Source of the DNA: Legionella sp. MW5194
GTDB taxonomy: Bacteria > Pseudomonadota > Gammaproteobacteria > Legionellales > Legionellaceae
Assembly (NCBI RefSeq): GCF_016864235.1
Contig: NZ_CP045732.1
Coordinates: 372,001 to 436,000, forward strand
Direction of reading: 5' to 3'
DNA: 64,000 bases
Shown: piece by piece, positions 54,600 to 61,875 of the stretch
How positions within the stretch are numbered: the first letter of the stretch is position 1
How the letters are laid out: each line of letters opens with the position of its first letter
Program-made: the position numbers and the translations under genes
The notes under the pieces: generated by a model
Told to the model about the DNA's origin: nothing
Databases searched by the model: none
The model's input: the letters and a program-made list of their open reading frames with translations, nothing else

Positions 54600-55346
54600 A
54601 TGGAAAAAGACAAGGTTATATTGGTAACAGGGGGCACTGGCGATATTGGTACTGCCATTGCCATTGAGTTAAGCAAACGGTATGGTCAAATCATTGCGTT
54701 GGATGTGGTTTCGGAGGTGCAGGCTACTGAATGGCTGAACCATCTGAAGCAAGAAGGCCATGAACAAATCGCTTTCCGCCACATGGATGTGACCCGCTTT
54801 GACGAATGCCAGCAAACTGTTGCCGATATTCTTGTCGAATATGGACGTATCGACGTGTTGATTAATAACGCAGGAATTACCCGTGATGCCGTATTCCATA
54901 AAATGACCAAACAACAATGGGATGAGGTCCTGCGTGTAAATCTCGATGGCATGTTTAACGTGACTCGTCCGGTGGTTGAGGTCATGCGTAACCAGGAAAG
55001 TGGCCGCATTGTCAATGTGTCGTCCGTGAATGCGCAGAAAGGCCAATTTTCTCAGGCCAATTATGCCGCTTCCAAGGCCGGTATTTATGGTTTTACCAAG
55101 AGCCTGGCCCAGGAGTTGATGAGTAAAAACATTACGGTAAACAGCATTTCTCCTGGTTATGTCAATACCCGTCTTATGAAGGGGATTCGGCCTGATATTC
55201 TGGATTCAATCATTAATTTAATTCCGGCAAAACGCCTGGCAGAACCGCAGGAAATAGCCTGGGCTGTTGAGTTTTTAATTGATGAGCGAAGCCGCTACAT
55301 TACCGGCGCCAATTTAAGTATTAACGGCGGCCTGCACATGTATTAA
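54600..55346 (+). CDS. phaB: Acetoacetyl-CoA reductase (SDR), second copy
   Basis: A 248-residue paralogue of the preceding gene: TGGTGDIGTAIA, INNAGITRDAVFHKMTKQQWDEVLRVNLDGMFNVTR, VSSVNAQKGQFSQANYAASKAG and NSISPGYVNTRL. Catalytic Ser, Tyr and Lys are all present. Tandem phaB copies of this kind occur in Legionella; the pair may differ in substrate chain length or cofactor. GAGAACAAA precedes the ATG. It precedes phaR by 26 bp. Confidence 0.88.
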   Translation: MEKDKVILVTGGTGDIGTAIAIELSKRYGQIIALDVVSEVQATEWLNHLKQEGHEQIAFRHMDVTRFDECQQTVADILVEYGRIDVLINNAGITRDAVFHKMTKQQWDEVLRVNLDGMFNVTRPVVEVMRNQESGRIVNVSSVNAQKGQFSQANYAASKAGIYGFTKSLAQELMSKNITVNSISPGYVNTRLMKGIRPDILDSIINLIPAKRLAEPQEIAWAVEFLIDERSRYITGANLSINGGLHMY

Positions 55347-55372
55347 GTGGACAGGCTGTTTTAGAGGATTAA

Positions 55373-55780
55373 ATGACTAGACTTATTAAGAAATACAAAA
55401 ACAGGCGATTATACGATACTGAGAAAAGCCAATACATCACCGTTGAAGAGTTACAGCGTTATATCATCGATGGAATTGCCTTCCGAGTGGAGGATTCTGT
55501 CACCAACAACGACATTACCAATACCACCTTACTGCAGATTTTTGTGGAAATGGAAAGTGGCGCCAGCCAGTTTTTATCGGCCGACATGTTAAAACAGCTC
55601 ATTATTCTGGCCAATCACCCGATGAGTCAGTCTTTTAAAAAAATGCTGGAACAACTGTTTGTGACCATGGAAAAATCCCTGAAGGGTAATCCCTATTTAA
55701 GTGATTATAAAAACACCAGTGATCGTTGGTCGCAACACATGCAGCAACTCCTCACGCAGTGGCAGGGATTTTTTAAATAA
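55373..55780 (+). CDS. phaR: PHA synthesis repressor PhaR
   Basis: A 135-residue regulator. Residues 1-62 form the PhaR N-terminal DNA-binding domain (LIKKYKNRRLYDTEKSQYITVEELQRYIIDG), followed by the PHB-accumulation domain (NTTLLQIFVEMESGASQFLSADMLKQLI). It senses nascent PHB and releases phasin promoters. AGAGGA lies before the ATG. Two TGCACTGCAA repeats flank the promoter of the next gene, a likely target. Confidence 0.93.
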   Translation: MTRLIKKYKNRRLYDTEKSQYITVEELQRYIIDGIAFRVEDSVTNNDITNTTLLQIFVEMESGASQFLSADMLKQLIILANHPMSQSFKKMLEQLFVTMEKSLKGNPYLSDYKNTSDRWSQHMQQLLTQWQGFFK

Positions 55781-55786
55781 TTATGC

Positions 55787-55796
55787 TGCACTGCAA
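55787..55796 (+). promoter_or_regulatory. Candidate PhaR operator, upstream copy
   Basis: TGCACTGCAA at 55787-55796; with the preceding C it reads CTGC-ACT-GCAA, close to the TGC-rich CTGC-N3-GCAG site known for PhaR. It lies upstream of the phasin -35. Confidence 0.5.
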
Positions 55797-55814
55797 AAAA
55801 AATCGTTAAATACC

Positions 55815-55844
55815 TTGACAGGCATAGCAATAAAGAACTATTCT
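55815..55844 (+). promoter_or_regulatory. Sigma-70 promoter for the phasin gene
   Basis: Perfect TTGACA (55815-55820), 18-bp spacer, TATTCT (55839-55844). Transcription should begin near 55851, inside the second TGCACTGCAA repeat. Confidence 0.65.
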
Positions 55845-55851
55845 AATATTG

Positions 55852-55861
55852 TGCACTGCAA
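55852..55861 (+). promoter_or_regulatory. Candidate PhaR operator, start-site copy
   Basis: A second, perfect copy of TGCACTGCAA at 55852-55861, about at the transcription start of the phasin gene, a position suited to repression. Confidence 0.5.
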
Positions 55862-55880
55862 CATATTGGGGAGAAATGAA

Positions 55881-56174
55881 ATGGTAAACCAAGCTTATTT
55901 TGAAAAATGGAGCGAAATCGCCAAGAAGGTTCAAGAACCTGTTCAAGCCATCGCTGAGTTAAATGTCAAGACCTTGCAAAACCTGTCTTACATTAAGCCC
56001 GATGAGTTGGCAAACTTGAAAAAGCCGGAAGAGTTGTTTGACAAGCAAATGAATGTTGCGCTGGAAAACGGTCACAAGGCATTGGACTACATGCAAAAAT
56101 CGTTTCAAATCATTGAAAAGGCCATGTTAAATTTCGCTAAAGATGTTAAAAAAACAGAACAAGCGGTTAAATAA
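55881..56174 (+). CDS. phaP: Phasin family protein
   Basis: A 97-residue helical protein with the phasin pattern: NQAYFEKWSEIAKKVQEPVQAIAELNVKTLQNLSYIKPDELANLKKPEELFDKQMNVALENGHKALDYMQKSFQIIEKAML. Phasins coat PHB granules. GGGGAG lies 8 bp before the ATG at 55881; longer frames upstream would run through the promoter. It is likely controlled by PhaR. A terminator follows. Confidence 0.85.
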   Translation: MVNQAYFEKWSEIAKKVQEPVQAIAELNVKTLQNLSYIKPDELANLKKPEELFDKQMNVALENGHKALDYMQKSFQIIEKAMLNFAKDVKKTEQAVK

Positions 56175-56192
56175 TTCTGCACCGTCTGTTCT

Positions 56193-56219
56193 AAACAGCC
56201 GCTTAAGCGGCTGTTTTTC
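56193..56219 (+). terminator. Terminator after phasin
   Basis: AACAGCCGC (56194-56202), loop TTAA, GCGGCTGTT (56207-56215), then TTT. A clear intrinsic terminator. Confidence 0.88.
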
Positions 56220-56268
56220 TATTGGCTCATGCCATCGCTTGGGCTTTGCACCATTACCTGACCTGATA

Positions 56269-56694
56269 CTAGCCCTGACTGATAATCAACACTCCAATGA
56301 AAATGAGGGTGCCGCCAATCAAAACGGAGGAATTGGCATGATTTTCACGAAACAGCAACCAGGTAAAGAAAATAGTGAACAGGGGATAAATTAATTCAAT
56401 GATGCCTGCGGCAGTGGCATTTTTGGCCCGCACAGACAGTGCAATCAGGTAACTTGCCACGCTAACCACGACAATCTGAGTCAGCGTAAGAATCAGTAAA
56501 TCAGGCTGATTGCTCAACGTATGCCAATCTTTTTTAAAAGAGGTCAGACCGGCAAGCAGGGAGAAGACCACCGCGCCAAGGAGCATCTCCAGCGCCAGCA
56601 GAGTAAAAATGGACAAGCTGTGCAGGAGTTTTTCCGCGAGAGAATAATTTAAACCCCAGAGCAGGGCTGCCAATAAAGCAAATACTATCCACAT
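56269..56694 (-). CDS. Single-domain EamA/DMT transporter
   Basis: A 141-residue membrane protein with five hydrophobic segments and one EamA domain: ALLWGLNYSLAEKLL at the start and ATAAGIIELIYPLFTIFFTWLLFRENHANSSVLIGGTLIFIGVLI at the end. Most family members have two domains; this half-size form would work as a dimer. Substrate unknown. It follows ubiX by 2 bp on the same strand. Confidence 0.8.
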   Translation of the reverse strand: MWIVFALLAALLWGLNYSLAEKLLHSLSIFTLLALEMLLGAVVFSLLAGLTSFKKDWHTLSNQPDLLILTLTQIVVVSVASYLIALSVRAKNATAAGIIELIYPLFTIFFTWLLFRENHANSSVLIGGTLIFIGVLIISQG

Positions 56695-56696
56695 TG

Positions 56697-57281
56697 TTAG
56701 TCCGCTTTATGAAGAGTGTCTCCCCATCGTCTCACAAGATCCAGATCAAAATCAAAAAGATCGAGAATACGCCCCACCGTGTGATTGACCACATCATCCA
56801 GGGTGGTGGGCTTTGTATAGAAGGCAGGGACGGGCGGAGCAATAATGGCTCCCATTTCGGTTACGCTCACCATGTTACGCAGATGCCCCAAATGCAGTGG
56901 TGTTTCTCTCGCCATGAGCACCAGTTTGCGTCGCTCTTTCAAGATCACATCGGCTGCCCGGGTTAATAAATTACTGGTACACCCGCTGGCAATGTCAGCC
57001 AGCGTGCGCATGGAGCAAGGGGCGATGATCATGCCTAAGGTTTTATAGGAGCCACTGGCGAGGCAGGCGGCAACGTCATTGATGTTGTAATAATGGCTGG
57101 CTAGCTGTTCAATATCCGCGGCTGTGCAGGTGGTTTCATAATGGCGAGTTTGTTGCGCCGCTTTCGTCACAATCAGATGGGTTTCCACGGACAGTTGCCG
57201 TAAAATTTCAAGCAAACGAATGCCATAGATAATGCCTGAAGCGCCGCTGATGCCGATGATGATTCGTTCTTTCTTAGCCAT
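56697..57281 (-). CDS. ubiX: Flavin prenyltransferase UbiX
   Basis: A 194-residue protein: IIIGISGASGIIYGIRLLEIL, ASGSYKTLGMIIAPCSMRTLADIASGCTSNLLTRAADVILKERRKLVLMARETPLHLGHLRNM, and GAIIAPPVPAFYTKP. It makes the prenylated FMN cofactor of UbiD for ubiquinone synthesis. The start MAKKERIII at 57281 is used; a longer frame upstream would be far longer than the family. UbiD is not in the window. Confidence 0.93.
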   Translation of the reverse strand: MAKKERIIIGISGASGIIYGIRLLEILRQLSVETHLIVTKAAQQTRHYETTCTAADIEQLASHYYNINDVAACLASGSYKTLGMIIAPCSMRTLADIASGCTSNLLTRAADVILKERRKLVLMARETPLHLGHLRNMVSVTEMGAIIAPPVPAFYTKPTTLDDVVNHTVGRILDLFDFDLDLVRRWGDTLHKAD

Positions 57282-57331
57282 GAAGTTGCTTTTGTCGACG
57301 AGGTAAGACCATAAAAATACCACAAAAAGTG

Positions 57332-57901
57332 TTATTTTTCTCCATTTTCGCTGCCAAGACGGCAGGAAGCGAGACATTCTTCCAGTGCAGTAACGCCAAG
57401 CTCATGCATTTTTTCAATGTTGCGCAGCGGAATTCGTGAGGTGTCGCCATAATAGGCAATGGCCTGTTCAACCTGGTCTTCACGCAACAGATGCAGCATG
57501 GGATAAGGGGAGCGGTTGGTGTAATTGGCGGCATCGTTAAAATCAACGTGGTCGAAACAATAATCAGGATGAAAACTGGCCAGTTGATAAACCCCTTCAT
57601 AGCCGCTGTCATTTAAGAGTTGCTCGGCTAAATCCAGGAAATCCAGGTAGTCGAAAAAGGATTGGAACTGCCTGGGGAAAATGAGCAGGGTGGTGGCAAT
57701 GGCAGAGTCCCTATCCAATAAAGACACCTCCTCCATTAATTGCAACAAGGCCTGTTCTGTATTCTGGCTATCTGCAACCGCAAGGCGAAGCGTCTGGCGA
57801 TCCACTTCCCGTTTGGCAAAAGGGCAAATCCCGTATTCGATTATAAAATGCCGGACCCAATGCCGGGTTTGGGCAATGACCTCTTCAGAATGATTCATCA
57901 T
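57332..57901 (-). CDS. DUF1415 family protein
   Basis: A 189-residue cytoplasmic protein of the DUF1415 family: VRHFIIEYGICPFAKREV, ATTLLIFPRQFQSFFDYLDFLDLAEQLL, VYQLASFHPDYCFDHVDFNDAANYTNRSPYPMLHLLREDQVEQAIAYY. The CPFAK cysteine and FHPDY histidine are conserved features. Function unknown. It lies 50 bp upstream of ubiX. Confidence 0.85.
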   Translation of the reverse strand: MMNHSEEVIAQTRHWVRHFIIEYGICPFAKREVDRQTLRLAVADSQNTEQALLQLMEEVSLLDRDSAIATTLLIFPRQFQSFFDYLDFLDLAEQLLNDSGYEGVYQLASFHPDYCFDHVDFNDAANYTNRSPYPMLHLLREDQVEQAIAYYGDTSRIPLRNIEKMHELGVTALEECLASCRLGSENGEK

Positions 57902-57937
57902 GATTAAAAAGCAGAAAGGATAACCAATTTTGACACT

Positions 57938-57946
57938 TGCTATAAT
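57938..57946 (+). promoter_or_regulatory. Extended -10 promoter for the gene at 57977
   Basis: TG-C-TATAAT at 57938-57946, a perfect extended -10, 30 bp before the ATG. Confidence 0.55.
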
Positions 57947-57976
57947 TAAAAGGCAATCTCGCCATGGAAAAAAATT

Positions 57977-58438
57977 ATGAATAAATACCTACTACCGTTG
58001 TTGGCTTTGGTGCTGGTGTCTGAAAGTCAGGCATTGCAGCCGCTGAGTTTCAAGTCCCCTTACAATGATCAGATGCTGCCGTCGCCCTTTCCCGTTTATG
58101 TCATTGAAAATCAGGGCGTGGTCAATCATGCCTATCCTGGGGCAAAAAAAGTGTTGTTGCCCACCGACAACAGTTACAGCGGCAAGTCAGGCTGCTACGT
58201 GGCCTGCTATTCGCATCGTTCTGGAATTTACGCCGTCTCACCGGACATCAGCGTCATGGGGCAGGTGCGTGTACCTGGGGAATACATTGGCCGCATTTGC
58301 CAGCCTAAAGCCTATGAATGGCAGGATATCAGTCAAATAGCCGCCTTTAACCAACTCTGTGCCCAGAAAATCAAAAGCTGCGCCGCCGGCGACTGCTGGG
58401 CCGGCGGCGATACAGGCGGTTGGTTTGGGATTCAATAA
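57977..58438 (+). CDS. Secreted cysteine-rich protein, 153 residues
   Basis: Unrecognised. Signal peptide MNKYLLPLLALVLVSESQA, then a mature part with seven cysteines (SGCYVACYS; RICQ; NQLCAQKIKSCAAGDCWAGG) that may form disulfides. GGDTGGWFGIQ ends the protein. It is probably periplasmic or type II secreted. The stop lies 3 bp from the convergent phaC end. Confidence 0.65.
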   Translation: MNKYLLPLLALVLVSESQALQPLSFKSPYNDQMLPSPFPVYVIENQGVVNHAYPGAKKVLLPTDNSYSGKSGCYVACYSHRSGIYAVSPDISVMGQVRVPGEYIGRICQPKAYEWQDISQIAAFNQLCAQKIKSCAAGDCWAGGDTGGWFGIQ

Positions 58439-58441
58439 CCG

Positions 58442-60226
58442 TTAACCGGTGGATGCCGCAGGACTGGTGGTTACTTCACTTTTATACGTTTTAAACACGT
58501 ACGTTCCCGGGGCATTGACGATGCCAGGGTAGGGCAGCTCAGCCAACACCGGCGCCTGGATCATTTTTCCTGACTCTTTTTTAAGCCAGGACATCCATTC
58601 GGGCCACCAGGAGCCGGCAAGATGCGTCGCCTCATTGAACCATTCATCCGCTGTTTGGTGAGTATTGTAATTGCGGTAATACCCGTACTTTTCCACATTG
58701 GGCGGATTGACAATCCCGGCAATGTGGCCTGAGCCGCCCAGAAGGAAACGCTTTTTGCCTTTCATCAACTCAAAGCCCTTGTAAGTGGTTTTCCAGGGGG
58801 CAATGTGATCTTTCAGTGTGGAAACAAAGAATGTGGGAATAGTAATCTGGGTGACGTCAATCGGGACGTGATTGAGCAACACTTTACCGGGCTTAACCAG
58901 GTAATTATGCAAATACATCCAGCGCAAATAAGTCGAATGCATTTTCGCCGGCATGTTGGTGGCATCGGCATTCCAGTAGAGGATGTCAAAGGGAACCGGA
59001 TTTTTCCCCTGCAGGTAATTTTTAATGAAAAAACTCCAGACCAAATCATTGGCCCGCAGGGAATTAAACGTACTGGCCATAAACCGCCCATCCAGATAAC
59101 CTTTCAGTTGCATTTGCTCTTCAAGACGCGCAATTTGATGCTCATCAATAAAGACCGAAATATCGCCGGGATCGCTGAAATCAATCATCGCGGCGAGAAA
59201 GGTTGCGCTATGAACCGGCATGGTTTTGCTGGCATTGTAATAGGCCAGAAGGCAGGCCAATAAGGTGCCGCCGATACAAAAGCCCAGGGTGTTGACTTTC
59301 TTGACATTCAATTGCTTGCGAATGATGTTAATGGCGGTCATCGGGCCTTCATCAAGGTAATTGTACAGACCCTTATTGGCATAACTGGCATCCGGATTGA
59401 CCCATGAAATCATGAACACGGTAATCCCCTGTTCCACTACCCATTTAACAAAGGAATTGTGCGGGCTTAGATCAAGGATGTAGTATTTATTGATCCAGGG
59501 CGGAATCATCAGCAGTGGAATGGAATTGACCTTTTCCGTTTGCGGCGAATATTGGATGAGCTCCATCATGTCATTGCGGAAAATGACTTTGCCGGCTGTG
59601 GTTGCCAGATTTTCCCCAATTTTAAACGCATCGGTGTCCGTCATTTTGATAATGAGCCGGGTGGAGCCGGATTCCATATCCGTGAGCAGATTTTGTAATC
59701 CTTTCAATAAATTTTTGCCATGGCTTTGAATGGTTTCGGCCATCAGTTGGGGGTTGGTATGCAGGTAATTCGCAGGCGACAGGGCATCGAGGTATTGGCG
59801 GGTAAAAAACTGAATGCGTTTAGCCAGCTGCTTGTCGCCGTAATCGATTTGTTCAAGCAGGCAGTTCATGTGTTCGCTGGCTAAAAGGTAATGCTGGCTT
59901 AACAAATTAAAAAAAGGATTATTGACCCATTCCTCGCTGCTGAAGCGTTTATCATCTATCGGCATGGCTTTGCCTTCAAGCCAGTGACTGAACTGGTCCT
60001 GCGCCAGACTCATGGCGTCTTTCCAGTAGGCGACCTGCATTTGCCAGACCTGCTCTGGATTTTTAAGCAATGTCAGCATCAGCGAAATGAAATCATTGGT
60101 TACATCGGAATACTGCTTGATTAAATCCAGTACCTGCGTGGGCTGCGTCTGAAACTCCGTCATCAGCTTAAGACTTTTTTCAGCCACGACCTGCATGATA
60201 TGGCTAAGTTCCGCGTCGTGAGTCAT
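58442..60226 (-). CDS. phaC: Class I poly(3-hydroxyalkanoate) synthase
   Basis: A 594-residue PHA synthase polymerising (R)-3-hydroxyacyl-CoA. N-terminal domain about 1-200; the alpha/beta hydrolase core has the lipase-like box GFCIGG with nucleophile C317, NPDASYANKGLYNYLDEGPMTAI, the Asp of STLKDHIAPW and the His of GGSGHIAGIVNPP. Length fits class I. GGAGTAAGG precedes the ATG. It lies about 2.3 kb from phaR and the phasin gene, on the opposite strand. No beta-ketothiolase (phaA) is in the window. Confidence 0.94.
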   Translation of the reverse strand: MTHDAELSHIMQVVAEKSLKLMTEFQTQPTQVLDLIKQYSDVTNDFISLMLTLLKNPEQVWQMQVAYWKDAMSLAQDQFSHWLEGKAMPIDDKRFSSEEWVNNPFFNLLSQHYLLASEHMNCLLEQIDYGDKQLAKRIQFFTRQYLDALSPANYLHTNPQLMAETIQSHGKNLLKGLQNLLTDMESGSTRLIIKMTDTDAFKIGENLATTAGKVIFRNDMMELIQYSPQTEKVNSIPLLMIPPWINKYYILDLSPHNSFVKWVVEQGITVFMISWVNPDASYANKGLYNYLDEGPMTAINIIRKQLNVKKVNTLGFCIGGTLLACLLAYYNASKTMPVHSATFLAAMIDFSDPGDISVFIDEHQIARLEEQMQLKGYLDGRFMASTFNSLRANDLVWSFFIKNYLQGKNPVPFDILYWNADATNMPAKMHSTYLRWMYLHNYLVKPGKVLLNHVPIDVTQITIPTFFVSTLKDHIAPWKTTYKGFELMKGKKRFLLGGSGHIAGIVNPPNVEKYGYYRNYNTHQTADEWFNEATHLAGSWWPEWMSWLKKESGKMIQAPVLAELPYPGIVNAPGTYVFKTYKSEVTTSPAASTG

Positions 60227-60312
60227 CCTTACTCCTGCTATCCTTTTGCTGTTCTATTCTCACGCTTTTTAGGCTAGATTAGCAAGTAGGGAATTTACCT
60301 AGAGGCCAAGAC

Positions 60313-60819
60313 GTGAAAACAAATGCTAAAACACGAAAAATAAGCTGGTATACCTTATTAGTCACGACCGTGGTGGTTTTAGCCGTTCTGTATTATTTTT
60401 GGGAATATTACCTGTTCAATTATTATCTCGGCGGTTTCACCCACGAAGGCTATCTCGTGCAACGCTCCCAGACCGGGTTGCATTTCTTCCTGTCCGTATG
60501 GCCATTGTGGGCTTTTCCTTTGGCCGTGGGTATTGGCTTAACCCTGCTCTGGCATGAAGCCACCTTAAATCAGGCCAGACGGCGCATTGAACAACTCGAA
60601 GAGGAGCGCGCTCTGCAACCGCTTCCCCGGCATGAAGACGACATAGAAAAAAAGCGTGTGGGCACGCCTCACGAGACAGCGCCAATGCAAAAGATCCTCC
60701 CTGACGTGACCAAGGAGTACGAAGAATTAAAAACCGCGCATGAAACCCTGCAGCAGGATTATCAGGCGAGTCTTGATTTCATTGAGAAACTGCTGTTGCG
60801 GTTAAATAACTCGCAATAA
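60313..60819 (+). CDS. Membrane protein with coiled coil, 168 residues
   Basis: Unrecognised. Two membrane helices (about 11-35 and 58-80) enclose a short loop (YYLGGFTHEGYLVQRSQTG), followed by a charged coiled-coil tail (NQARRRIEQLEEERALQP and EELKTAHETLQQDYQASLDFIEKLLLRL). The tail would lie in the cytoplasm. It resembles small envelope or division-associated proteins, but no family is claimed. The next gene has its own promoter 8 bp after this stop. Confidence 0.65.
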   Translation: MKTNAKTRKISWYTLLVTTVVVLAVLYYFWEYYLFNYYLGGFTHEGYLVQRSQTGLHFFLSVWPLWAFPLAVGIGLTLLWHEATLNQARRRIEQLEEERALQPLPRHEDDIEKKRVGTPHETAPMQKILPDVTKEYEELKTAHETLQQDYQASLDFIEKLLLRLNNSQ

Positions 60820-60827
60820 ATCCCAAT

Positions 60828-60860
60828 CTTAAGCTTGCCCTAAGGATTTTCCTCTATACT
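60828..60860 (+). promoter_or_regulatory. PmrA-like box and -10 for the orphan gene at 60895
   Basis: CTTAAG (60828-60833), 5 bp, CCTAAG (60839-60844), 10 bp, TATACT (60855-60860). The second half-site differs from YTTAAK at one base; the -10 matches five of six. Confidence 0.6.
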
Positions 60861-60894
60861 GGTATGAGTTTTTAAGCGTATAGGTTGAATCACC

Positions 60895-61773
60895 ATGGGT
60901 TACAATGTTTATGAAGTCAATGGGTACCTGAATGAGGCTATCCGGAAGCTTGGCGGAAAGCCACAGCTTCATAAAGGCAAAAGTTGGGACGCCGAAAAAA
61001 AAGACATGAATGAAAAAGGCAAGGACTATCTCACTGCAAAACGACAAGACTTGCCCCCTTTGCGATTAAGACCCCTTTTTGTAGAGTATCTAATTGCTAT
61101 CAGTAATGCGCAGCAGTATGTTTTTGAAAAGAAAAAACACCAAAGTATGCGTCAAGGTGTTTTAAATATTATTATAGAGGCGATGCTGCAGGAGGCTGAC
61201 AATTTTCCTGAACTAGCCGATCTGACGAAACCGGAAGTGGTGCTCAGTCAGACTAAAGGCGCTCTGGAATCTTCAGAGCAAACCGAAAAGCGGGCTGCAC
61301 CTCCGGAACAAAATCCTGAACGGATCTCTGAAGAACGATCTAAAGAGGTAAATGGCTTTTTTGAAAGTAATGCTGAAGCAGAGGTCGATCCTAAGGTTGC
61401 AGAATTTGGGATGAGCAAAGAGCTGGAGGACTTGAAGAGCTACCAATTATTCCTGATTAACGACCCCCGCACCCATGCCTGTCGCGTAGAAAAAGCAGAG
61501 ACATTAAACCGTCTTATTCAGCAACTTGAATCACAAAAAACAATAGAGGGTATTAAGGGCGTTCTTACGGAATTTTATGATGGAGAAGGAATGGTCGACA
61601 AAGAAACCAAAAAGGACTCTGCTTATGAGATATTGAATAAAGGGCAAGGCCTTACCACGCGTTTTTTGGGTTTCTTCAACACCAATTCTCATACCACGAC
61701 GTTGAAACTCATTGATAGTCTGGCAAAAACTGTGGGTGTCGGGCATAAAAATGACCATTTTAAATTAAGCTAA
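60895..61773 (+). CDS. Orphan 292-residue protein, candidate Dot/Icm effector
   Basis: I do not recognise a family. No signal peptide or membrane helix. The N-terminal 115 residues are basic and helical; an acidic low-complexity stretch follows (SSEQTEKRAAPPEQNPERISEERSKEVNGFFESNAEAEV), then a C-terminal helical part (YQLFLINDPRTHACRVEKAETLNRLIQQLESQ) and the end LTTRFLGFFNTNSHTTTLKLIDSLAKTVGVGHKNDHFKLS. This RFLG...LIDSLAKTVG ending recurs, as I remember, in Legionella orphan proteins. The gene looks more AT-rich than its neighbours and has a PmrA-like promoter. Confidence 0.65.
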   Translation: MGYNVYEVNGYLNEAIRKLGGKPQLHKGKSWDAEKKDMNEKGKDYLTAKRQDLPPLRLRPLFVEYLIAISNAQQYVFEKKKHQSMRQGVLNIIIEAMLQEADNFPELADLTKPEVVLSQTKGALESSEQTEKRAAPPEQNPERISEERSKEVNGFFESNAEAEVDPKVAEFGMSKELEDLKSYQLFLINDPRTHACRVEKAETLNRLIQQLESQKTIEGIKGVLTEFYDGEGMVDKETKKDSAYEILNKGQGLTTRFLGFFNTNSHTTTLKLIDSLAKTVGVGHKNDHFKLS

Positions 61774-61779
61774 CCTTTC

Positions 61780-61804
61780 TGTCCCCGTCGTTAGGATGGG
61801 GACA
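61780..61804. terminator. Hairpin after the gene at 60895
   Basis: TGTCCCC (61780-61786), 11-nt loop, GGGGACA (61798-61804). There is no T-run, but it lies just after the stop. Confidence 0.45.
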
Positions 61805-61841
61805 TTGCCTCCTCGTCTTCTCAAATCCATTTTTTTTGCGT

Positions 61842-61847
61842 TATAAT
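61842..61847 (+). promoter_or_regulatory. -10 box for smc
   Basis: Perfect TATAAT at 61842-61847, 28 bp before the smc start codon; no convincing -35 is seen. Confidence 0.4.
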
Positions 61848-61875
61848 TTCGCTCTTTCGTTTAAGCTAAGTCCTG

